A DNA stretch of 64,000 nucleotides from Nostoc sp. FACHB-892 (GCF_014698795.1 NZ_JACJTR010000009.1:124001-188000), one strand, 5' to 3'; numbered from the stretch's first letter, positions 17,891 to 28,730 are shown. The notes: generated by a model not told the origin, from the sequence alone. Made by a program: numbers and translations.

Positions 17891-18182
17891 ATTTCACATT
17901 TTGCAAATATTTTAATTAATTTATAAGCCCTTATAAGTAGCAGTGAAATTGATGCGATCGCTAGCCAATTAAAATTAAAATAAGCAAGTTTTATTTTTTG
18001 ATAATTATCAAAAAATCATTAGCCAAGCAAAATATAAATATGCTTGACTTGTTGACACCAATGGCATTGCCATATTACTACAAATATCTACGGTGAATGA
18101 TTTTTTATGTAATTAATCCAAGCAGATTGTCATAAATATTACTTTTTTACTTGTGTAGATTTTAATCATTTCTTCCGGTTAG

Positions 18183-18234
18183 CTTATTGTTTTCTTAATC
18201 TTCTAATGAAAACATCTTTACTGCTAGCTAAGTT
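18183..18234 (+). promoter_or_regulatory. weak Pho-box-like octamer array
   Basis: On an 11-base period the sequence reads CTTATTGT, CTTAATCT, AATGAAAA, CTTTACTG, GCTAAGTT with 3-base spacers. Two or three units resemble the octamer CTTAACCT. It lies 200 bp before the GDPD gene. Degenerate; a chance match in AT-rich DNA is possible. Confidence 0.3.
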
Positions 18235-18432
18235 ACCTCATAACTACTAGCGTTTGGACGAAATCGGACTTAACGGGCTTTTCTAAACTATATTTTTGTA
18301 ATTCTGAGATTTTCCCGTAACTCCGCTTTCTAGCGTGAGAACATGATTTATTTTTCCCACAAGTAATGCAATCAGAGAACTTGAATACTTTGTGGTGCAG
18401 TTAAATCCAATACCCAAACAACATTCTAAATT

Positions 18433-21400
18433 ATGGCAATTGAGTTAGTCGGCTTTGCTTCTTTACCTGCTGATACCTTTAGTGATGGGCCAGTTTCTGG
18501 TGAGGAAATCTCAGCCAATGGCAGAACGGGGCCTTTCCCAGGACAGCCAATACAGGGCTTCAGTGGCGTACAGTTTGCTAATAATGACTCTTTATACTTT
18601 CTGTCAGATAATGGTTACGGCAGCAAAGATAATAGTGAAGATTTTCTGTTACGCATCCATCGTCTAGACCCGAATTTTAAGGGAACAGAAAATGGAGATG
18701 GCACTGTTAAAGTTTTAGACTACATTCAACTGTCTGATCCCGATAACAAGATTCCTTTCCAAATAGTTAATGAAGGAACTTCTGAAAGATTACTGACTGG
18801 TGCAGATTTTGATATAGAGTCATTCGTCTTTGATAAAGACGGGACAATCTGGGTTGGAGAGGAGTTTGGCCCCTATCTACTACATTTTGATGCTACTGGT
18901 AAGCTGTTAGAGGCTCCCGTTGCTACACCCGACCAATTCAAAACTTTAGATAGAGAAGCACCTAAAGTCATTGGTCACAGAGGCGCAAGTGGGGATCTTC
19001 CAGAACATACCCTAGAGGCATATAAGCAGGCAATTGCAGACGGCGCTGATTTTATTGAGCCAGACTTAGTAGTTACAAAAGATGGAGTATTAATTGCTCG
19101 TCATGAGCCTGCTTTGGCAATTTTGAACGCTGATGGCACTCTTAATTTAAGCAATACAACCACAGACGTTTACGATATTACCAAGTATCCACAGTTTGCC
19201 GATCGCAAGAAAACAGTCAGCCTCGATGGAACTGAAATCACAGGTTGGTTTGCTGAAGACTTTACTTTAGAAGAAATCAAGACTTTAAGAGCGATACAGC
19301 GTGTACCTTTCCGCGACCAATCCTTCAATGGTCAATTTGAAATTCCCAGCCTCGCCGAAATCATCGACTTGGTTAAAGAAGTTGAAACCGAGACAGGTAA
19401 AAAGATTGGCATCTATCCTGAAACGAAGCATCCCACCTATTCTGCCGAAGAAGCCACATACGTAGGCACCACCGAGAAAATTAACAGAAACATTAGTGAG
19501 ATACTGATCGATACACTCAAGGCTGAGAACTTCACCGATCCAAGTCGGATCTTCATCCAGTCCTTTGAAGTAGGTAATCTTAAGGATCTAAATGATCGCA
19601 TTATGCCAGAAGCAGGAGTGGATATTCCACTCGTCCAACTTCTAGATGCATCTGGCATTGAGCTAAATGGTACGCTCATAGAAACTCAGCCTTATGATTT
19701 TGAAGTCAGCAATGATCCTCGTACTTATGGTGATTTACGGACTCCACAAGGCTTGGCTGAAATTGCCACCTATGCTGATGGCATTGGCCCTTGGAAACGG
19801 ATGATTGTTAGTGTCAAAGGTACTGATGCTAATGGTGATGGATTGGCAGATGATGTCAATGGGGATGGAGCAGTAAATGATGCTGATAAGACAACGTTAC
19901 CTCCCACGACTTTAATTCAAGATGCTCACAATGCAGGCTTACAAGTTCATCCCTACACCTTTCGGGACGAAGACCTATATTTAGCCGCAGATTACCAAGG
20001 TAATCCAGAACTAGAATATCAACAGTTCTTCCAATTAGGGGTAGATGCACTCTTCACAGACTTCCCAGATACAGGGGATAAAGTCCGAGATTTCTTGAGT
20101 GATCCTCAGAATAACTTAGTGCGATCGCCACAAAACCCCGATGTACTTGCAGGAGATGCTTTTGCTAACTTGGGTGGCTCCAGAGGTTTTGAAGGCGGAG
20201 CAATCAACGCCAGCAAAACCAAACTCTATATGCTGCTAGAGGGTACGGTTCAGGGTGATCCTGCTGGTGCTTTGCGGATTAATGAATTTGATATCGCTAG
20301 CCGTGATTACACTGGTAAAAAACTTTACTACAAGCTGGAAAATCCTGCATATGCGATCGGCGATTTAGCTGTCATTAATGACAATGAATACTTAGTCATT
20401 GAGCGCGATGGTGGTCAAGGGGCTGCGGCTGAATTTAAGAAGATTTACAAAATAGATTTGTCTAAAACAGACTCTAATGGCTACGTAGTCAAAGAAGAAG
20501 TTGCAGACTTGTTAAACATTCAAGACCCCAACGACCTCAATGGCGATGGTAAAACCACCTTTGACTTTCCGTTTGTAACAATTGAAAATGTTTTAGTTGT
20601 TGACAAAAACACCATTTTGGTAGCTAATGACAACAACTATCCCTTCTCAACAGGTCGTCCTGGAGATGATCCTCAAAATCCAGTCATAGACAACAATGAA
20701 ATAATTCTCCTAAAACTGGAAAATTCCCTTAACCTTGCTCCTGGTTTAAATCAACCTCAATCTGAAGCAATTAAATTTGGCTCCACTACTAGCGATAATA
20801 TTGCAGTTCAACCAAATCAAACCTTATTTACAGGTGACGGAGCAGATTTTGTCGAGGGTAATAAAGGTAACACCATCCAAACTGGTAACGGCGATGACAC
20901 GGTGCTTGTGGGTAGTGACTCTTCAGTGTCCACAGGAGACCGTAATGATCAGATATTTATTGGTCAAAACGGCCCGGCTCAAAATACCAGTGCTAATGGT
21001 GGTAATGGTAATGATGCGATCGCTGTAGTTGAAGCTAGTAGTAATAATAATCTATTTGGGGCAGCAGGTGCTGATACCCTCACAGTAATTGAAGGTTCTC
21101 GTCAATTATCCTTCGGTGGCTCAGGTAACGACACCCTCACCAGTAACGGTAACAATAACCGTCTCTATGGTGGTTCTGGAGATGACAAACTTTTCTCCAG
21201 TATCAATGATTCCCTATCTGGTGGCGATGGTGATGATGTGCTATTTGCCGGTCAACAGGGCGGTAATCGCCTGAGTGGTGGTACTGGTGCTGACCAATTC
21301 TGGATTGCTAACGCCAGTCTGCCAACTAGCAAGAACATTATTACTGACTTTACAACTGGGATTGATAAAATCGGGCTGGGCGGTATTAGCTTCACGCAGC

Positions 21401-21540
21401 TTCGTACTTTAGAGGTATTCCAAGCAGGTAGTGACACTATCGTGAAAACTGGAAATATAGAGTTGGTTTCATTGCTGGGAATTACCTCAGCTAGCCTTAC
21501 AGCAAATGATTTCACTTTTTCTGCTAGTGTCGTGGCATAG
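18433..21540 (+). CDS. RTX-tailed glycerophosphodiester phosphodiesterase nested in a phytase-like propeller
   Basis: 1035 residues. Residues 1-170 are the first part of a phytase-like esterase propeller ([36 protein letters not shown]). Residues 178-552 are a GDPD TIM barrel ([19 protein letters not shown] with catalytic His and Arg, [16 protein letters not shown], ending LFTDFPD). Residues 580-775 return to the propeller ([29 protein letters not shown]). Residues 780-1035 are an RTX tail almost the same as in the previous gene. It would hydrolyse glycerophosphodiesters to glycerol-3-phosphate outside the cell. ATG at 18433, no strong ribosome site, no Sec signal. The calcium-binding tail and lack of a signal peptide indicate type I export. 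Confidence 0.87.
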   Translation: MAIELVGFASLPADTFSDGPVSGEEISANGRTGPFPGQPIQGFSGVQFANNDSLYFLSDNGYGSKDNSEDFLLRIHRLDPNFKGTENGDGTVKVLDYIQLSDPDNKIPFQIVNEGTSERLLTGADFDIESFVFDKDGTIWVGEEFGPYLLHFDATGKLLEAPVATPDQFKTLDREAPKVIGHRGASGDLPEHTLEAYKQAIADGADFIEPDLVVTKDGVLIARHEPALAILNADGTLNLSNTTTDVYDITKYPQFADRKKTVSLDGTEITGWFAEDFTLEEIKTLRAIQRVPFRDQSFNGQFEIPSLAEIIDLVKEVETETGKKIGIYPETKHPTYSAEEATYVGTTEKINRNISEILIDTLKAENFTDPSRIFIQSFEVGNLKDLNDRIMPEAGVDIPLVQLLDASGIELNGTLIETQPYDFEVSNDPRTYGDLRTPQGLAEIATYADGIGPWKRMIVSVKGTDANGDGLADDVNGDGAVNDADKTTLPPTTLIQDAHNAGLQVHPYTFRDEDLYLAADYQGNPELEYQQFFQLGVDALFTDFPDTGDKVRDFLSDPQNNLVRSPQNPDVLAGDAFANLGGSRGFEGGAINASKTKLYMLLEGTVQGDPAGALRINEFDIASRDYTGKKLYYKLENPAYAIGDLAVINDNEYLVIERDGGQGAAAEFKKIYKIDLSKTDSNGYVVKEEVADLLNIQDPNDLNGDGKTTFDFPFVTIENVLVVDKNTILVANDNNYPFSTGRPGDDPQNPVIDNNEIILLKLENSLNLAPGLNQPQSEAIKFGSTTSDNIAVQPNQTLFTGDGADFVEGNKGNTIQTGNGDDTVLVGSDSSVSTGDRNDQIFIGQNGPAQNTSANGGNGNDAIAVVEASSNNNLFGAAGADTLTVIEGSRQLSFGGSGNDTLTSNGNNNRLYGGSGDDKLFSSINDSLSGGDGDDVLFAGQQGGNRLSGGTGADQFWIANASLPTSKNIITDFTTGIDKIGLGGISFTQLRTLEVFQAGSDTIVKTGNIELVSLLGITSASLTANDFTFSASVVA

Positions 21541-21887
21541 TTCTTAATTTTTCAATTTCATTAGCTTATTTAGCAAAGATTTGCAACCTCATCTCGCTTG
21601 CGGGATGGGGTTTTTTAGATAATAACTTTTACTGGTAAGTTGATCCAGCAATCCCAAACAATTTGTGAAAAGCAAACAAAAAATATTATTTTGATTAGCA
21701 AAAACTAAATTCAACTCCTCATTTAACTAAATAAAAGAACATCATTATCGTAGAGGGGTAGCATTATTTGATGCTGGGGTATTAGATAGACCAAATATTA
21801 ATTAAATTAGTGAATTTACTGAAGCCAATTGTTGATTGTATTTCATAAATTAGGGCAAACAAATAGTAACTATTGATAAGTAAGATT
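21541..21887. other. spacer with terminator and repeated upstream segment
   Basis: After the terminator the sequence is AT-rich. The segment around 21790-21850 (ATTAATTAAATTAGTGAATT and onward) is similar to one at 24767-24830 downstream of the next gene. No coding frame. Confidence 0.6.
21585..21616 (+). terminator. rho-independent terminator
   Basis: ACCTCATCTCGC, a short loop, then GCGGGATGGGG and a run of T. A closely related hairpin follows the next gene at 24709. Confidence 0.8.
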
Positions 21888-24677
21888 ATGACAGATAAAG
21901 TTTTGGATTTTGTAGAATTTCAAAAAGATGATATAGACGGTGTTGATGGGCTTGCTAATGCTAGATCCGTCACAGTCAGTCCCGACGGTAAATTCCTCTA
22001 TGCAGCTGGATATAATGACTCGGCAGTAGCAGTGTTTGCACGGAATACGGAAACAGGCAAGCTGAGTTTTGTGGAATTCAAAAAAGATGACATCGATGGT
22101 GTTGATGGGCTTGCTAGTGCTACATCCGTCACAGTCAGTCCCGACGGTAAATTTCTCTATGCAACTGGATCTGGTGACTCGGCAGTAGCAGTGTTTGCAC
22201 GGAATGCGGAAACAGGCAAGCTGAGTTTTGTGGAATTCAAAAAAGATGGCATAGATGGTGCTGATGGGCTTGCTGGTGCCGAGTCCGCCACAGTTAGCCC
22301 CGATGGTAAATTCCTCTATGCATCTGGACTTAGTGACTTGGCAGTAGCAGTGTTTGCACGGAATGCGGAAACAGGCAAGCTGAGTTTTGTGGAATTCAAA
22401 AAAGATGGCATAGATGGTGTTGATGGGCTTGCTGGTATCTACTCCGTTACAGTCAGTCCCGACGGTAAATTTTTGTATACAACTGGATTTGGTGACTCAG
22501 CAGTAGCGGTGTTTGCACGGAATACGGAAACAGGCAAGCTGAGTTTTATAGAATTCAAAAAAGATGGCATAGATGGTGTTGATGGGCTTGCTGGTGCCGA
22601 TTCCGCCACAGTCAGCCCCGATGGTAAATTCCTCTATGCATCTGGATATAATGAATCGGCAGTAGCAGTGTTTGCACGGAATACAGAAACAGGCAAGCTG
22701 AGTTTTGTAGAATTCAAAAAAGATGGCATAGATGGTATTGATGGGCTTGCTAGTGTCGAATCTATCACTGTCAGCCCCGATGGTAAATTCCTCTATGCAG
22801 TTGGATACGATGACTCAGCAATAGCGGTGTTTGCAAGGAATGCGGAAACAGGCAAGCTGAGTTTCCTGAAAGTTCAAAAAGATGGCATAGACGGTGTTGA
22901 TGGGCTTGGTGGTGCCTTCTCTGTCACTGTCAGCCCCGATAGCAAATTCGTCTATGTTACTGGAGCTGATGACTCGGCACTAGTAGTCTTTAATAGTCCT
23001 CCCAACAATGTGCCAGTCTTGTCCAAGGCGATCGCTGATCAAGAAGCCACTGAAGATAGTGTCTTCAACTTCACTGTTGCAGTTGACACCTTCAGCGATG
23101 CAGATGTTGGAGATATCCTGACTTACACTGCAACTCTGGCAAATGATGATTTACTACCGACTTGGTTGAACTTCAATCCTACTACCCTTACCTTCAGTGG
23201 CACTCCGACAAATAACGATGTGGGTAGTCTAGACATCAAAATTATCGCTGAAGATATTGCTGGAGATGAAGCCAGTGATGTATTTACACTTGCAGTTGCC
23301 CAAAAGAATTTTGAACCGACAAATTTGATATTTACCGCTATCAGCGATGACGACAATAATGATGACGATGATGACGATAGTGGTAGTGGCGACGGAGATG
23401 ATGATGACGATGATGATCAAAAAATCATTGGTTTCTTCACCACTATTGACCCAGACCAAGACGATGAACACACTTATAGTTTAGTAGCGGGTAATGGCCA
23501 TACTGATAATGGTGCATTCCTCATTGAGGGAGATAGCTTAAAAATTAAATCTGACGCGACTAAATCTAGTTACAATATCCGCGTCCGCACTACTGACCTT
23601 GGTGGACTTTCTTTCGACAAGGATTTAGCTGTTAATATTGATGGCTTTGGGTTTACTATAAATACCCAGATAACAACTATTTTCCAACTGGTCAATATTA
23701 CTCAGAATATCTTTGTAGTCAACAGTAAAGTTAAGGGTGGCAAAGGAAAACTCTCTATTAAGATTAAAAACAACAGCGCTAAAGAGGTGAATGAACTGTG
23801 TGTATTTGCTGTTGACGATGATGAAGGTAGAATTAACGGCATAGCACCTGGTGCAGAGGGTTATACGCGAGTTGCTTTAGAGCGTTCAAAGGTGATTTTA
23901 TCCTCCATTGCCAAACTGCCCAAGGGTTTTAAAAACGATGACCTGAAAAATATCTTAGAATTCGAGTCTGGTACGAAACTCAGATTCTATCTGGTATCCA
24001 ACAGTACCACTCAGGCTGTACTGTCTGGAAAAACTTCTTTCTCAAGTGTCGTTTTTTCCTCAGCTACAAATAACAGCACAGCAGAGGAAGGGTTTTCTCT
24101 CAACTTCCAGAATTTCACGGTGACGGTTCAGGCAACAGAAGAAGAGGTATCTTTAGGTACTAGCCAGCAAGGCAAATATCAAGGTGAACTGATTGATTTA
24201 CGGAGTGTGACACAATTAGTAACAGCTGAGTTTGCAGTCAACAGAGAAGCATCTTACAACAACTTTGTCGGCTTCTATCAGGTGGCTGATGAGAATGGTG
24301 GTATTGACACTAATGGTGATGGCACAGCAGATATCCTCGTTGGCCAGGCTGGTTACGCCCAAGCTGCTGTACGTGGGCGTGTTGCAGGTATTGACTTGGC
24401 GGTAGACAACCAAGGTACTGCAAATTACACTGGCACTTTTGGACCGAATTCTCTATTTGCACCATTTATTATTGTCGATGGTAAACCCGATGCAATTCTT
24501 AATGGCAATGTCAATAAGAAGGTTTATTTCTCATTCTTGGGTGCTAACTCAGATAAGGTAGATCACATTCGCCTGTTAGGGAATAACACCTTTGGCTTTG
24601 AAGATTTACCAAATGGTGGTGACAAAGATTACAACGATGTCATTGTGCAGGTAAAATTCAGTGTCAATGCTGCTTGA
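21888..24677 (+). CDS. seven-blade beta-propeller protein with cadherin-like and DUF4114 domains
   Basis: 929 residues. Residues 8-370 are seven blades of exactly 53 residues built on SVTVSPDGKFLYAxG and AVAVFARNxETGKLSF, a lactonase/YVTN-type propeller. Residues about 375-480 are a dystroglycan-type cadherin-like domain (PTWLNFNPTTLTFSGTP). Residues about 486-510 are nearly pure Asp with Ser/Gly, likely a calcium-binding linker. A further cadherin-like region (about 510-590) follows, and the end (about 840-929) is DUF4114 with NGGDKDYNDVIVQV. There is no catalytic signature I can name and no Sec signal. Position upstream of the exporter suggests a secreted adhesin or matrix protein. I use the ATG at 21888; a TTG lies 5 codons earlier. 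Confidence 0.8.
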   Translation: MTDKVLDFVEFQKDDIDGVDGLANARSVTVSPDGKFLYAAGYNDSAVAVFARNTETGKLSFVEFKKDDIDGVDGLASATSVTVSPDGKFLYATGSGDSAVAVFARNAETGKLSFVEFKKDGIDGADGLAGAESATVSPDGKFLYASGLSDLAVAVFARNAETGKLSFVEFKKDGIDGVDGLAGIYSVTVSPDGKFLYTTGFGDSAVAVFARNTETGKLSFIEFKKDGIDGVDGLAGADSATVSPDGKFLYASGYNESAVAVFARNTETGKLSFVEFKKDGIDGIDGLASVESITVSPDGKFLYAVGYDDSAIAVFARNAETGKLSFLKVQKDGIDGVDGLGGAFSVTVSPDSKFVYVTGADDSALVVFNSPPNNVPVLSKAIADQEATEDSVFNFTVAVDTFSDADVGDILTYTATLANDDLLPTWLNFNPTTLTFSGTPTNNDVGSLDIKIIAEDIAGDEASDVFTLAVAQKNFEPTNLIFTAISDDDNNDDDDDDSGSGDGDDDDDDDQKIIGFFTTIDPDQDDEHTYSLVAGNGHTDNGAFLIEGDSLKIKSDATKSSYNIRVRTTDLGGLSFDKDLAVNIDGFGFTINTQITTIFQLVNITQNIFVVNSKVKGGKGKLSIKIKNNSAKEVNELCVFAVDDDEGRINGIAPGAEGYTRVALERSKVILSSIAKLPKGFKNDDLKNILEFESGTKLRFYLVSNSTTQAVLSGKTSFSSVVFSSATNNSTAEEGFSLNFQNFTVTVQATEEEVSLGTSQQGKYQGELIDLRSVTQLVTAEFAVNREASYNNFVGFYQVADENGGIDTNGDGTADILVGQAGYAQAAVRGRVAGIDLAVDNQGTANYTGTFGPNSLFAPFIIVDGKPDAILNGNVNKKVYFSFLGANSDKVDHIRLLGNNTFGFEDLPNGGDKDYNDVIVQVKFSVNAA
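21909..22997 (+). repeat. seven tandem 159 bp coding repeats (53-residue propeller blades)
   Basis: Units begin every 159 bases from 21909; the seventh is slightly diverged and shortened. Blades 1-6 keep blocks such as GTGTTTGCACGGAAT and GGAAACAGGCAAGCTGAG unchanged at the DNA level, so they arose by recent tandem duplication. Confidence 0.9.
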
Positions 24678-25494
24678 TATCAAAGACACGTAATTATTTA
24701 GTTAAATAAAATAACCTCATCCCGGTTGCGGATGGGGTTATTTTATGCGTGGTATGCAGATGGCCTCGATATTAATTAAACTAGTAAATTTACTGAAGGC
24801 AGTTATTATCTTTCCTTCATAAATTTAATAGTTGACCCCTCTACGGTGACAAAAAATCTTCACCTTTATTTTTCCAGTTAATTTTTATTAAATTAAGCTA
24901 GTAAAAAAGTGATGGAGAATTATTTAATAAATTAGGAATAGCGCTGTTTACTAAGGAACGCTTACTCTCTTTCGCCATCGGTGATCCTGTCAATGCCTAT
25001 AATACATTTGTAAAAAATAGTTCAGAAATTTAAAGTTTTTTTTATTACATAATTCTTAATTAGGGTATTTACTTAGGAAAGCATCTATGATAGTTTCATG
25101 TTGATTATCATAAATTAATATGCGACGCTAAGTTTAACAACCGCGTTTCTTTGCCTTAGTTTGATGATGAGTATCCATCTTACATACTTGCAATCCTAAA
25201 TATTTCTTTCGAATTTGTATAAATTATGTAAGATAAACTAAGTGATAACTTGTCGTCGAGTGATTTACACTATCTTTCTTTTTTTGAACAACGCATAACA
25301 GTTATCACCTGTGAGATGAATATATGTCTGCAATTAGACTAATCTACTCTCTGTACTTTTACGTATTTAGCTACACTGAATGTCACGAAAATCTTGACAC
25401 TGCTGGCATAATACCAAAAACTACTACTGTTAGTAAAAGAGATACTCTCTAACTCGCAACTTTATTTCTCACTTTTACTTTTGACTTGTTTCAT
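24678..25494. other. 817 bp spacer upstream of the type I exporter
   Basis: It contains a terminator at 24709, a segment at 24767-24830 resembling 21790-21850, and otherwise AT-rich sequence with no convincing open frame. The exporter promoter should lie here; I recognise no specific operator. Confidence 0.6.
24709..24745 (+). terminator. rho-independent terminator
   Basis: AATAACCTCATCC pairs with GGATGGGGTTATT around a short loop, followed by TTTA. Similar to the hairpin at 21585. Confidence 0.75.
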
Positions 25495-28400
25495 ATGACT
25501 TATATTAAGAACACTTTCCTCGAATTTATCACTACCCTAGAAGGGTTCGATCATTTACCAGATGCAGCGATCGCTAATCTATCAGAACAGCTGCAAGCTT
25601 GGCGCTATCGCATAGGCCAAAAAATCATCGGGAAAGAAAGTCTCCCAGACCACATCACCATCATTTATGAAGGGCAAGTGCGCTTGTTGGGATATGACCC
25701 CCAGACGCAAATGCCAATCACCCTGAAATTACTGCAACCGGGGGAAATTATCGGCGAAATTGGTTTGTTGCGCGATGTCGCCTGTGAAACAGCGATCGCC
25801 TCTACCGAAGTAGTATGTTTAACCTTGAATGCATCGGCATATTTTAGCTTTCTGGCTTTATATCCAGCTTTCGCCAATGCTCGCAAGAACCACAGCTCTT
25901 TGGTGGAAGTTTTCGAGATTCTCAGCTCATATTGGAAGCAGCAACCACTGGCTACTTTAAATTTCAAAGAATTGGCAGAAAATGCCTTACCAGAGTCGAA
26001 AATCCATTACCTCCCTCCAGGGGCAACTCCATTCAACCAACTCGACAGTGAAAGAGTCTGGTTCGTGAGTGGCGGAGGTACAATAACGAATTTCGCACCT
26101 GGCGATCGCCTAGAATTGGACGATAACAGAAACAATATCCAGGTTATAAGTCAAAACCCCGCACGGTTGCTTGGTATACATCCGTCAAATTTGATACTGG
26201 AAGATAGTCCTCAGATAGAAATTGTAGTCAGGGACACCAGATCAGATAGCACAGAGGAATTGGATATTCCTTACGCATCAGACGAAATAGTTCCACAACC
26301 AGCCCCCCAGACTTCAAACACTGCGTCAAAACAGAAATATCCGTTTTTTAGTGGTAAGGGAGAATTAAATACAGCCTTCGCCTGCTTCCAAATGATCGCG
26401 AAGCACCTAGAAATGCCGTTTCGTCGAGAAGTAGTTCGCCGCATCTTAACTGAGCAAGTCAAACGTCAGGGCACTATATCGTTTCAAGTTAATGCTTACC
26501 TGGCAGAGTTAATCGGACTTAAAGCGCAGTTGATAGAGCTACCAGTCGCCTCAGTGACGCGCATTCCTACCCCAGCGCTGATTCGCTATGGTGATAATTT
26601 TGCCGTTTTATATGCAGCAGATGCAAATACTATGGTTGTGGGTGTGCCATCCCAAGGAATTGTACGCTGCAAACCTGCTCAATTGGTTGAACAATTAGAT
26701 GTTGATCCAACCGACTTTCCGCCCAAAGTTAGAGTATTACTGCTGAGTGCTACCAAAGAAACGCCCCAAGAGCGTTTTAGTTTACGGTGGTTTATACCCT
26801 ATTTATCACGCCACCGTCGAGTTCTGATAGAGGTCTTTGTCGCTTCCTTTTTCGTGCAGTTGGCAGCGTTGGCAAATCCTCTGGTGGTTCAGTTAATTAT
26901 CGACAAAGTTATCACTCAAAATAGTATTGGCACACTACATATTTTAGGGATTTTGCTATTAGTAGTCGGGCTATTTGAAGCAGTGCTGACTACCTTAAGA
27001 ACCTACTTATTTGTCGATACCACTAACCGGATCGACATGGGTTTAGGGTCGCAAATTATTGACCACTTATTACGTTTACCACTGCGCTATTTTGAACGCC
27101 GACCGGTGGGCGAACTTTCCACTCGCATCAACGAATTAGAAAATATCCGCCAATTCTTAACCGGTACTGCCTTAACAGTCGGGTTAGACGCTCTATTTTC
27201 GTTGGTTTATATCGGTGTGATGCTGATTTATAGTTGGCAACTCACCTTAGTAGGCTTAAGCACAATTCCAGTGTTTATCCTGATCACCTTAGTTGCTTCT
27301 CCCACCATTAGTAGGCAGTTACGTGGCAAAGCCGAACGCAACGCCGAAACTCAATCTTATTTAGTTGAGGTAATGTCAGGGATTCAAACAGTAAAAGCGC
27401 AAAATATCGAATTGCGATCGCGCTTTTCTTGGCAAGAGCGTTATGCTCGGTTTGTCGCCGCCGGTTTTAAAACCGTTGTGACTTCCACCCTCGCTAACTC
27501 CACCAGCAACTTCCTCAACAAACTCAGCAGCTTACTAGTTTTGTGGGTAGGAGCTTATTTAGTACTCCAAGGAGAATTAACTTTAGGCGAATTAATTGCC
27601 TTTAGAATTATATCGGGTTACGTCACCAGCCCAATATTGCGTTTAGCTCAACTGTGGCAAAGCTTCCAAGAAACAGCCTTGTCAATCGAACGTTTAAGCG
27701 ATATTGTCGATACACCACAAGAAGGAGAAACAGACCGTTACAATATACCCTTACCTGCCATCAAGGGAGCAGTAAAATACGAAAATGTTTCCTTTCGCTT
27801 TGGCACAAGTGGCCCTCTGCAACTTTCTAATGTCAACCTCGAATTTGAGCCAGGGAAATTTATTGGCATTGTCGGCCAAAGTGGCTCTGGTAAAAGTACG
27901 ATGATGAAATTACTGCTCAGACTTTACGAAACCGAGTCCGGCAGAATTTTGATTGATGGTTATGATATTGCCAAAGTAGAACTCTATTCACTGCGACGAC
28001 AAATTGGCGTAGTTCCTCAAGAAACATTGCTGTTTGACGGCAGCGTTCAGGAAAATATTGCTTTAACCAATCCTGATGCGACAACCGAAGAAATTATCGA
28101 AGCGGCTCAAGTTGCGTGCGCCCACGAATTTATTATGAACTTGCCCAACGGTTACAATACACGGGTAGGAGAACGGGGTTCTGCACTTTCAGGTGGACAA
28201 AGACAAAGAATTGCGATCGCTCGCTCTGTTTTACAACGACCAAAATTATTAGTTTTAGATGAAGCAACCAGCGCATTAGATTATCCCACAGAACGGCAAA
28301 TATGTCTTAATTTAGCCAAAGCATTCAAGGGTGACACAGTATTTTTTATTACCCATCGACTCAATACTGTAAGTAACGCAGACATGATTGTTGTGATGGA

Positions 28401-28497
28401 TAATAGCAGAGTTATAGAAAAAGGTAGCCATCAAGAATTAATGGCTGCTAAAGGTCACTATTTCTACCTGTATCAGCAACAAGATGTAAACTTGTAA
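25495..28497 (+). CDS. type I secretion ABC exporter with cyclic-nucleotide-binding and C39-like domains
   Basis: 1000 residues. About 20-130: a Crp-type cyclic-nucleotide-binding fold (LLQPGEIIGEIGLLRD). About 283-410: a C39 peptidase-like domain in which the expected catalytic Cys/His setting is absent (ELNTAFACFQMIAKHL), so it probably binds rather than cleaves cargo, as in RTX exporters. About 434-720: six-helix membrane domain. About 759-1000: ATPase with GQSGSGKST (Walker A), LSGGQRQR (signature), LLVLDEATSALD (Walker B) and ITHRL (H-loop). It is an HlyB-like inner-membrane exporter for RTX proteins. I use the ATG at 25495; the frame extends 3 codons to a TTG. The HlyD gene follows after 233 bp. 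Confidence 0.9.
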   Translation: MTYIKNTFLEFITTLEGFDHLPDAAIANLSEQLQAWRYRIGQKIIGKESLPDHITIIYEGQVRLLGYDPQTQMPITLKLLQPGEIIGEIGLLRDVACETAIASTEVVCLTLNASAYFSFLALYPAFANARKNHSSLVEVFEILSSYWKQQPLATLNFKELAENALPESKIHYLPPGATPFNQLDSERVWFVSGGGTITNFAPGDRLELDDNRNNIQVISQNPARLLGIHPSNLILEDSPQIEIVVRDTRSDSTEELDIPYASDEIVPQPAPQTSNTASKQKYPFFSGKGELNTAFACFQMIAKHLEMPFRREVVRRILTEQVKRQGTISFQVNAYLAELIGLKAQLIELPVASVTRIPTPALIRYGDNFAVLYAADANTMVVGVPSQGIVRCKPAQLVEQLDVDPTDFPPKVRVLLLSATKETPQERFSLRWFIPYLSRHRRVLIEVFVASFFVQLAALANPLVVQLIIDKVITQNSIGTLHILGILLLVVGLFEAVLTTLRTYLFVDTTNRIDMGLGSQIIDHLLRLPLRYFERRPVGELSTRINELENIRQFLTGTALTVGLDALFSLVYIGVMLIYSWQLTLVGLSTIPVFILITLVASPTISRQLRGKAERNAETQSYLVEVMSGIQTVKAQNIELRSRFSWQERYARFVAAGFKTVVTSTLANSTSNFLNKLSSLLVLWVGAYLVLQGELTLGELIAFRIISGYVTSPILRLAQLWQSFQETALSIERLSDIVDTPQEGETDRYNIPLPAIKGAVKYENVSFRFGTSGPLQLSNVNLEFEPGKFIGIVGQSGSGKSTMMKLLLRLYETESGRILIDGYDIAKVELYSLRRQIGVVPQETLLFDGSVQENIALTNPDATTEEIIEAAQVACAHEFIMNLPNGYNTRVGERGSALSGGQRQRIAIARSVLQRPKLLVLDEATSALDYPTERQICLNLAKAFKGDTVFFITHRLNTVSNADMIVVMDNSRVIEKGSHQELMAAKGHYFYLYQQQDVNL

Positions 28498-28730
28498 TTA
28501 GGGGTTGCTGCGGGCATAGTGTGAATAAGCAGGGGGGCGAGGAGAAAAGGGAAAAATTCTTTTTCCCTGCCCCTTAATCAAAGGATTTTCAGTTTGATCA
28601 ACATTCGATAGATTAGCAATAACTGTAGGGTGGGTACTATCACAAATATCAAAATCAAGGCTTTCCCATCGGTAAACAGTGCCTACTTTACAAAAAATCC
28701 AAAATCCAAAATCCAAAATTTAAAATCGTT
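28498..28730. other. spacer with ATCCAAA short tandem repeat
   Basis: 28688-28718 contains three units of the heptamer ATCCAAA, a classical Nostoc STRR. The rest holds an open stretch on the minus strand that I could not assign to a gene. Confidence 0.6.

Larger units (their letters stand above)
17809..18432. other. 624 bp spacer between the two RTX phosphatase genes
   Basis: It contains a palindromic terminator at 17854, an AT-rich stretch and a weak run of Pho-box-like octamers at 18183-18234. No open frame of note. Confidence 0.6.

Noticed and set aside
21909-22997. CRISPR-like direct repeats
   Set aside because: Repeats are 159 bp coding blades without spacers; they are a tandem protein repeat.
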